NCBI GenBank assembly: GCA_016932145.1
Contig: JAFGDI010000060.1
Location: 1 to 8,285 of the forward strand
Length of the DNA: 8,285 bases
Direction: 5' to 3'
DNA from: Sedimentisphaerales bacterium
GTDB lineage: Bacteria > Planctomycetota > Phycisphaerae > Sedimentisphaerales > SM23-30
Positions within the stretch are counted from its first letter, which is position 1. Each line of letters begins with the position of its first letter. The notes under the pieces are model-generated. The model was not told the DNA's origin, did not search any database, and saw nothing but the letters and a program-made list of their open reading frames with translations. Positions 4,898 through 8,285 of this stretch are shown here, piece by piece. Position numbers and translations under genes: made by a program.

Positions 4898-6034
4898 ATG
4901 GAAACTAAAAGGAATATAGGTCTGTCATCACAAGATATAACGCAAGCGGAAATAGATGCGGTCGTGTCAGTGATGAAGTCGAGTCATTTGAGTCTGGGGC
5001 CAACAGGCCCGGCCTTTGAGAAGGCATTTGCCGATTATATTGGTCGTAAACATGCAATAGCGGTGAACTCAGGTACCAGTGCCCTGTTTATGCTGGCGGA
5101 GGCTTATGGTCTTGGCCCGGGCGATGAGGTAATAACCACGCCATTTAGTTTTATAGCGACCTCAAATATAATATTAATGACCGGAGCAAAGCCGGTGTTT
5201 GTCGATATAGATCCGGTGTCTTATAATCTGACCGCAGAGTCGATCGAGTCAAAGATAACCAGTAAGACCAAGGCGATAATTCCGGTGGAAGTATTTGGCA
5301 ATCCGGTGCATCTGGATGAGATAGCTGATATGGCCAAACGGCGCGGGCTTATCTGCATAGAAGATTCCTGTGAGGCACTGGGCAGTATAGTCAATGGTCG
5401 TAAGTCTGGCACGCTGGGCGATTCGTGTGCCTTTGCCTTCTACCCGAACAAGCAGATGACCACCGGCGAAGGCGGAATGATCCTGACCGACGATGACAAG
5501 GTGGCGAGTATCTGCCGGTCATTGCGTAATCAGGGTAGAGCAGATGGGGCCGGCTGGCTGGCCCATGCCCGATTGGGGTATAACTATCGTCTGAGCGATA
5601 TTAATTCAGCTCTGGGCCTGGTGCAGATAGGCCGCATAGAAGAATTCATAGCCAAGCGAGAGCGAGTAGCCCAGATGTACCAGGAGCTGCTGGGTGATGA
5701 GAAGCGTTTGCATTTGCCGGTGATCGATGCTTCCTGCCGGATGAGCTGGTTCGTCTTTGTTATAAGACTGGAGGACAGCTATAGTCGGGCTGACCGCGAT
5801 GCGATCATGCAGATGCTGCGCGATAGCGGCATAGGCTGTAACAACTATTTCTCTCCGATCCATTTACAGCCATTCATGCAGGAGAAGTTTGGCACCAAGG
5901 CAGGAGATTATCCGATAACTGAGCATATATCAGACCGTACGATCGCTCTGCCGTTCCATAATAACCTGCCTGAAGCCGACATAGAGTTTGTATGCAATAA
6001 ATTGCGTGTGGCGATGGACAAGGTAAAAAGCTGA
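4898..6034 (+). CDS. DegT/DnrJ/EryC1/StrS family PLP-dependent aminotransferase
   Basis: Members of this family are fold-type I transaminases that place an amino group on keto-sugar nucleotides, usually from glutamate or glutamine, for lipopolysaccharide, glycan or antibiotic sugars. The 378-residue product is of normal length. AVNSGTSAL (residues 55-63) binds the cofactor phosphate, DEVITTPFSFIATSNII follows, IEDSCEALGS (154-163) has the Asp that pairs with the pyridine nitrogen (Asp156), and FYPNKQMTTGEGG (181-193) has the Schiff-base Lys185. GYNYRLSDINSALGL (227-241) and a C-terminal small domain complete the fold. Position 159 is Glu, where many relatives have His or Gln. GAGAAG lies 6 bases before the ATG, and the gene follows the DUF3307 gene closely. 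No other sugar-nucleotide gene is in the window, so the substrate cannot be assigned. Confidence 0.92.
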   Translation: METKRNIGLSSQDITQAEIDAVVSVMKSSHLSLGPTGPAFEKAFADYIGRKHAIAVNSGTSALFMLAEAYGLGPGDEVITTPFSFIATSNIILMTGAKPVFVDIDPVSYNLTAESIESKITSKTKAIIPVEVFGNPVHLDEIADMAKRRGLICIEDSCEALGSIVNGRKSGTLGDSCAFAFYPNKQMTTGEGGMILTDDDKVASICRSLRNQGRADGAGWLAHARLGYNYRLSDINSALGLVQIGRIEEFIAKRERVAQMYQELLGDEKRLHLPVIDASCRMSWFVFVIRLEDSYSRADRDAIMQMLRDSGIGCNNYFSPIHLQPFMQEKFGTKAGDYPITEHISDRTIALPFHNNLPEADIEFVCNKLRVAMDKVKS

Positions 6035-6058
6035 GAACGCCGCCAGTTAAGGGCAAAG

Positions 6059-6081
6059 CCCGAAATCCCGACAATTCGGGA
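6059..6081. repeat. Hairpin with two alternative pairings after the aminotransferase gene
   Basis: CCCGA occurs twice (6059-6063, 6067-6071) and can pair with one copy of TCGGG. Either CCCGAA with TTCGGG (6075-6080, 10-base loop) or TCCCGA (6066-6071) with TCGGGA (6076-6081, 4-base loop) can form. No T-tract follows. It may stabilise the 3' end of the operon transcript or be a dispersed repeat. Confidence 0.35.
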
Positions 6082-6230
6082 CTCGGCAAACAAAACGCAA
6101 TATAAGCGAAAAAAACGGTTTGAGTTCAATATTGTAATAGTATATATTCCTCTATCTTGGTATCAAGCAATCTGTTAGTTTTGCCTGATAATAGCCGAGC
6201 TGGGGCTCAGCGTTCCCAGAGAAGAAAAGC

Positions 6231-6266
6231 AAAAAGGCTCTGCCGGTTAAATGGCAGAGCCTTTTT
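6231..6266. terminator. Bidirectional intrinsic terminator between the aminotransferase gene and gdhA
   Basis: AAAAAGGCTCTGCC (6231-6244) and GGCAGAGCCTTTTT (6253-6266) are perfect 14-bp arms around an 8-base loop. Either strand gives a GC-rich 9-bp stem followed by five U, so it can end both the plus-strand operon (stop at 6034) and the minus-strand gdhA transcript (stop codon 67 bases away). Confidence 0.92.
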
Positions 6267-6332
6267 ATATGGATCCAATTGTGTTGCAAAGATCAAAAGC
6301 CCCCCTTCGGATCAATGCTTACAATTAAGTGC

Positions 6333-7670
6333 TTAGCAAACGCCATGGGCGAGCATAGCTTCAGAGAGTTTCTTGAACCCGGCGATATTAGCACCGAGAA
6401 CAAGGTTCTTAGGCTGGCCATATTCGGCAGCAGCACAACTGATATTTTTGAAGATATTAACCATGATGCCGTGCAGCTTCTGGTCAACTTCTTCAAAAGA
6501 CCAGAACATTCTCTGGCTGCTCTGAGCCATTTCGAGAGCGCTGGTAGCAACGCCACCGGCATTAGCGGCTTTGCCGGGAGCGAACAATACGCCGGCGTCG
6601 AGGAATACCTTAGTAGCCTCGAGAGTGGTAGGCATATTAGCACCTTCACCAACAGCGATAACGCCGTTTTTGACCAGTGCCTTAGCAGCATCCACATCGA
6701 GCTCATTCTGAGTGGCACAAGGCAGAGCAACCTGACAGGGTATAGTCCATATGTCAGTGTGCTTAGCAACATACTTAGCATTTTTTCTGGTCTGGACATA
6801 CTCAGATATTCTGCCGCGTTTAACTTCTTTGATCTCTTTAACGAGAGCCAGGTCGATACCATCGGCATCATAGATATAGCCATTGCTATCGCTCATGGCA
6901 ACAACCTTACCACCGAGCTGCATGGTCTTTTCAGCGGCATAGATCGAGACATTACCGGAACCGGAGATAACAACAGTCTGTCCCTTGAGTGTGTTTCCAA
7001 AATGGGTGAGCATTTCTGAGACGAGATAAACCAGACCATAGCCAGTAGCTTCTTTTCTGGCGAGACTGCCACCATAGGCCAGGCCCCTGCCAGTGAGAAC
7101 GCCAACATGCTCATTAGCGATCTTCTTATAGTAACCGAACATATAGCCGATCTCTCTGGCACCTACACCTATATCACCGGCGGGCACATCAGTATCAGCA
7201 CCAATATGACGGTATAGTTCAGACATGAAAGCCTGACAGAATCTCATGATCTCATTGTCAGACTTGCCTTTGGGGTCGAAATTGCAACCACCCTTACCGC
7301 CGCCGATCGGAGTGCCGGTAAGTGAGTTTTTGAATATCTGTTCAAAGCCCAGGAACTTCATAATAGAAAGATTAACTGAAGGATGGAAACGGATACCACC
7401 TTTGTATGGGCCAATAGCGCTGTTAAACTGAACTCTGTAACCCTTATTAACCTGAACCTTACCGTTATCATCAACCCATGGCACTCTGAAAGAAACAACT
7501 CTTTCAGGTTCAACGATCATTTCGAGCAGACCCTTGCTTTCAAATTCAGGGTGCTTGTCAAAGACTAAAGAGAGAGACTCAATAATCTCAGTAGCTGCCT
7601 GATGGAATTCAGGCTCATTTGGATTTTTAGCTTTAAGCTCATCCAAAACTCTTTGTGCGTATGCATTCAT
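6333..7670 (-). CDS. gdhA: NADP-specific glutamate dehydrogenase
   Basis: GdhA makes L-glutamate from 2-oxoglutarate and ammonia with NADPH (EC 1.4.1.4), a cytoplasmic entry point for nitrogen. The 445-residue product matches the hexameric family throughout and is very close to the E. coli enzyme. GPYKGGIRFHPSVNLS carries the substrate Lys90, PIGGGKGG (121-128) the catalytic Lys126, and DVPAGDIGVG the catalytic Asp166. GSGNVS (237-242) is the dinucleotide-binding turn, and SDS (260-262) after strand two is typical of NADP preference. The C-terminal motifs ALPCATQNELD, EGANMPTT and FAPGKAANAGGVATS are intact. An ATG four codons upstream, at 7682, is possible. GAAGGA (7687 to 7682) touches that codon but lies 11 bases before the ATG at 7670, and the family N terminus fits MNAYAQRVL, so 7670 is preferred. 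Upstream sites suggest NrpR-type control. Confidence 0.95.
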   Translation of the reverse strand: MNAYAQRVLDELKAKNPNEPEFHQAATEIIESLSLVFDKHPEFESKGLLEMIVEPERVVSFRVPWVDDNGKVQVNKGYRVQFNSAIGPYKGGIRFHPSVNLSIMKFLGFEQIFKNSLTGTPIGGGKGGCNFDPKGKSDNEIMRFCQAFMSELYRHIGADTDVPAGDIGVGAREIGYMFGYYKKIANEHVGVLTGRGLAYGGSLARKEATGYGLVYLVSEMLTHFGNTLKGQTVVISGSGNVSIYAAEKTMQLGGKVVAMSDSNGYIYDADGIDLALVKEIKEVKRGRISEYVQTRKNAKYVAKHTDIWTIPCQVALPCATQNELDVDAAKALVKNGVIAVGEGANMPTTLEATKVFLDAGVLFAPGKAANAGGVATSALEMAQSSQRMFWSFEEVDQKLHGIMVNIFKNISCAAAEYGQPKNLVLGANIAGFKKLSEAMLAHGVC

Positions 7671-7694
7671 TTCAATATCCATCCTTCATAAAAT

Positions 7695-7744
7695 AATGTT
7701 ATAAAAAATCCTAACGGATCATACATTTAAGGCATTTACCTGCC
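7695..7744 (-). promoter_or_regulatory. Proximal gdhA leader with small stems
   Basis: Read on the minus strand, GGCA and TGCC (7731-7744, 6-base gap) form a short palindrome. ATCC and GGAT (7708-7719, 4-base loop) follow and are succeeded by five U, enclosed by AATGT and ACATT arms (7695-7699, 7723-7727). The short stem before the U run is too weak to be called a terminator by itself, but it could work as part of a leader that switches folds. Confidence 0.25.
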
Positions 7745-7749
7745 ATAAA

Positions 7750-7798
7750 CCTGATAGTAAAAGTGTCCCAGTGCGTGGGATTTTACAGGATGATCAGG
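7750..7798 (-). promoter_or_regulatory. Long interrupted hairpin in the gdhA leader
   Basis: Three stacked helices line up. CCTGAT (7750-7755) pairs with ATCAGG (7793-7798), GTAAAA (7757-7762) with TTTTAC (7781-7786), and TCCCA (7766-7770) with TGGGA (7776-7780), around a 5-base loop. On the gdhA (minus) strand there is a 6-by-1 internal loop and a 3-base bulge. Seventeen base pairs with ordered bulges are unlikely to be chance. It would lie in the gdhA 5' untranslated region, about 80 bases before the start. It does not match a riboswitch class that I can name. Confidence 0.5.
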
Positions 7799-7826
7799 TT
7801 GGCTGTAATTAAGCTGGCGGCTCTTG

Positions 7827-7844
7827 GCGGAAACTAATTTCCGC
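7827..7844. promoter_or_regulatory. Probable NrpR operator, GGAA-N6-TTCC
   Basis: GCGGAAACTAATTTCCGC contains GGAA (7829-7832), six bases, then TTCC (7839-7842), with GC on both sides extending the dyad to 6+6. GGAA-N6-TTCC is the operator established for NrpR of Methanococcus maripaludis upstream of nif and glnA. Here it lies between gdhA and a divergent NrpR-like gene, about 30-45 bases downstream of the proposed gdhA transcription start, where bound repressor would block initiation or elongation. By eye, no other TTCC in the window has GGAA at this spacing. Confidence 0.65.
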
Positions 7845-7850
7845 ATAGTC

Positions 7851-7867
7851 ACTTAATAACATTAAGT
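7851..7867. promoter_or_regulatory. AT-rich 7-bp palindrome beside the NrpR-like site
   Basis: ACTTAAT and ATTAAGT are perfect reverse complements separated by AAC. The site is 9 bases from the GGAA-N6-TTCC dyad and overlaps the proposed gdhA transcription start region. It could be bound by a second regulator. Confidence 0.4.
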
Positions 7868-7877
7868 AAACAAAGAT

Positions 7878-7906
7878 AATATAGCGTAAGAGATAAGATT
7901 ATGCAA
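7878..7906 (-). promoter_or_regulatory. Probable gdhA promoter
   Basis: On the minus strand TTGCAT (7906 to 7901) is followed, 17 bases on, by TATATT (7883 to 7878), which matches 5 of 6 bases of the -10 box. Transcription would start near 7871, giving a leader of about 200 bases that includes the two operator-like palindromes and the long hairpin. A weaker pair, TTTACT with TATGCG, lies closer to the operator. Confidence 0.4.
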
Positions 7907-7990
7907 CAGGTGGCGGTAAACGGGAAATAGTCAAAAGGTAATAAAACAGTTGATTTACGGCATTTTTTCCGCAATGATATAAATAAGTGA

Positions 7991-8019
7991 TTGACAATGC
8001 GTCTTTAACCTGCTAAAAA
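7991..8019 (+). promoter_or_regulatory. Sigma70 promoter of the NrpR-like gene
   Basis: TTGACA (7991-7996) is a perfect -35 box, and after exactly 17 bases comes TAAAAA (8014-8019), 4 of 6 for the -10 box. The -10 box is the loop of an inverted repeat, CTGC (8010-8013) and GCAG (8020-8023), which could be an operator. Transcription would start near 8026, giving a leader of about 135 bases. A second weaker pair, TTTACG (7954-7959) with TATAAA (7978-7983), lies upstream. Confidence 0.5.
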
Positions 8020-8051
8020 GCAGAGGTTTTGCACAAAGATTGAGAGAGAGT

Positions 8052-8118
8052 ATGTAGTTGAGTCATAAGGCTACATAACGGCAATAATGCCGGAAAAAAA
8101 TTTATATTTTCTGGATTT
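8052..8118 (+). promoter_or_regulatory. Palindromes in the leader of the NrpR-like gene
   Basis: ATGTAG (8052-8057) pairs with CTACAT (8071-8076). CGGC (8079-8082) and GCCG (8089-8092) flank six bases, the same 4-6-4 layout as the NrpR-like site but a different sequence. CCGGAAAA (from 8090) can pair with TTTTCTGG (ending 8114) with one G-U pair. Perfect 4-6-4 repeats are expected by chance about twice in a region this size, so significance is doubtful. Confidence 0.25.
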
Positions 8119-8161
8119 TTTGGGTCGAGATACAGACAATAGTGTATTGGAGAGCGAAGTA

Positions 8162-8285
8162 ATGGAAAAGAAGCTGAAAAAACGAAATGAGATATTACGG
8201 GTACTGAACGACCATAATAGTCCGATAAGTTCTGAGGTAATAGCCAGCCAGTTGGCCAGTAGCGGTCTGGATATCTGCCAGCGAA
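8162..8285 (+). CDS. NrpR-like nitrogen regulator, N-terminal winged helix (runs off the window)
   Basis: Only the first 41 codons are present. They read as a winged-helix DNA-binding domain: KKRNEILRVLNDH (helix 1), SPISSEVIASQLASSG (helix 2 and turn), then LDICQR, which leads into the recognition helix. This spacing matches the N terminus of NrpR (winged helix followed by DUF128 domains), where the pattern is ILRIL, IA-L, G-DI-(E)RTVR. NrpR represses nitrogen-assimilation genes and is released by 2-oxoglutarate. GGAGAG (8149-8154) lies 7 bases before the ATG. The gene diverges from gdhA and a GGAA-N6-TTCC site lies between them, which strengthens the assignment. Another winged-helix regulator is possible because the DUF128 part is outside the window. 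Confidence 0.65.
   Translation, partial: MEKKLKKRNEILRVLNDHNSPISSEVIASQLASSGLDICQR

Noticed and set aside
6279..7431. Long frames antisense to or overlapping gdhA, including a 246-codon one on the plus strand
   Set aside because: They lie opposite the strongly conserved gdhA coding sequence, have no ribosome sites and show no domain. They are shadows of gdhA codon structure.
7703..7719. Intrinsic attenuator in the gdhA leader
   Set aside because: The stem before the U run is only 4 bp (ATCC with GGAT), too weak on its own to terminate transcription, so it is recorded only as part of the leader.
1..8285. CRISPR array, insertion sequence or prophage genes
   Set aside because: No regularly spaced identical repeats, transposase, integrase or phage structural motifs were seen. 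The 8-base arrays at 2420-2532 have no spacers.

Overview
The window looks bacterial. It has Shine-Dalgarno-led genes, sigma70-like promoters (a perfect TTGACA with a 17-base spacer at 7991) and intrinsic hairpin plus T-tract terminators. Coding regions are moderately AT-rich with many ATA codons. The mix of a secreted TPR-like protein, short TrmO, MntP, DUF3307, a DegT-type aminotransferase, a GdhA very close to the enterobacterial enzyme, and the start of an NrpR-like regulator would fit an environmental bacterium such as a planctomycete of the Phycisphaerae. That placement is inference only.

Layout. 1-1544: a possible promoter, then an exported protein of unknown function with TPR-like helices. 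1487-1758: a possible small membrane-protein gene on the minus strand, convergent with and overlapping the first gene. 1694-2770: a long stretch without a convincing protein gene. It holds a GC-rich, stem-rich block (about 1935-2402) ending in a good intrinsic terminator, which is a candidate structured RNA. Two inverted arrays of a degenerate 8-base unit and several short palindromes follow it. 2771-3813: trmO (+) and mntP (-) converge with only 2 bases between their stop codons. 3814-4118: a divergent control region with repeated CTCAGGT/ACCTGAG elements and a short upstream reading frame. 4119-6034: a DUF3307 membrane protein and a PLP aminotransferase, 29 bases apart and probably one operon. 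6231-6266: a perfect 14-bp hairpin with A/T tails, a bidirectional terminator shared with gdhA. 6333-7670: gdhA (-). 7671-8161: a 490-base divergent control region. 8162 to the end: the first 41 codons of an NrpR-type winged-helix regulator (+).

The most interesting part is the right end. An exact GGAA-N6-TTCC palindrome, the operator described for the archaeal nitrogen repressor NrpR, lies between gdhA (ammonia assimilation) and a divergent gene whose N terminus looks like NrpR. It sits just downstream of the best gdhA promoter candidate. Together these suggest an archaeal-style, 2-oxoglutarate-responsive nitrogen switch in a bacterium, controlling glutamate dehydrogenase. The gdhA leader also holds a long interrupted hairpin that may add RNA-level control.
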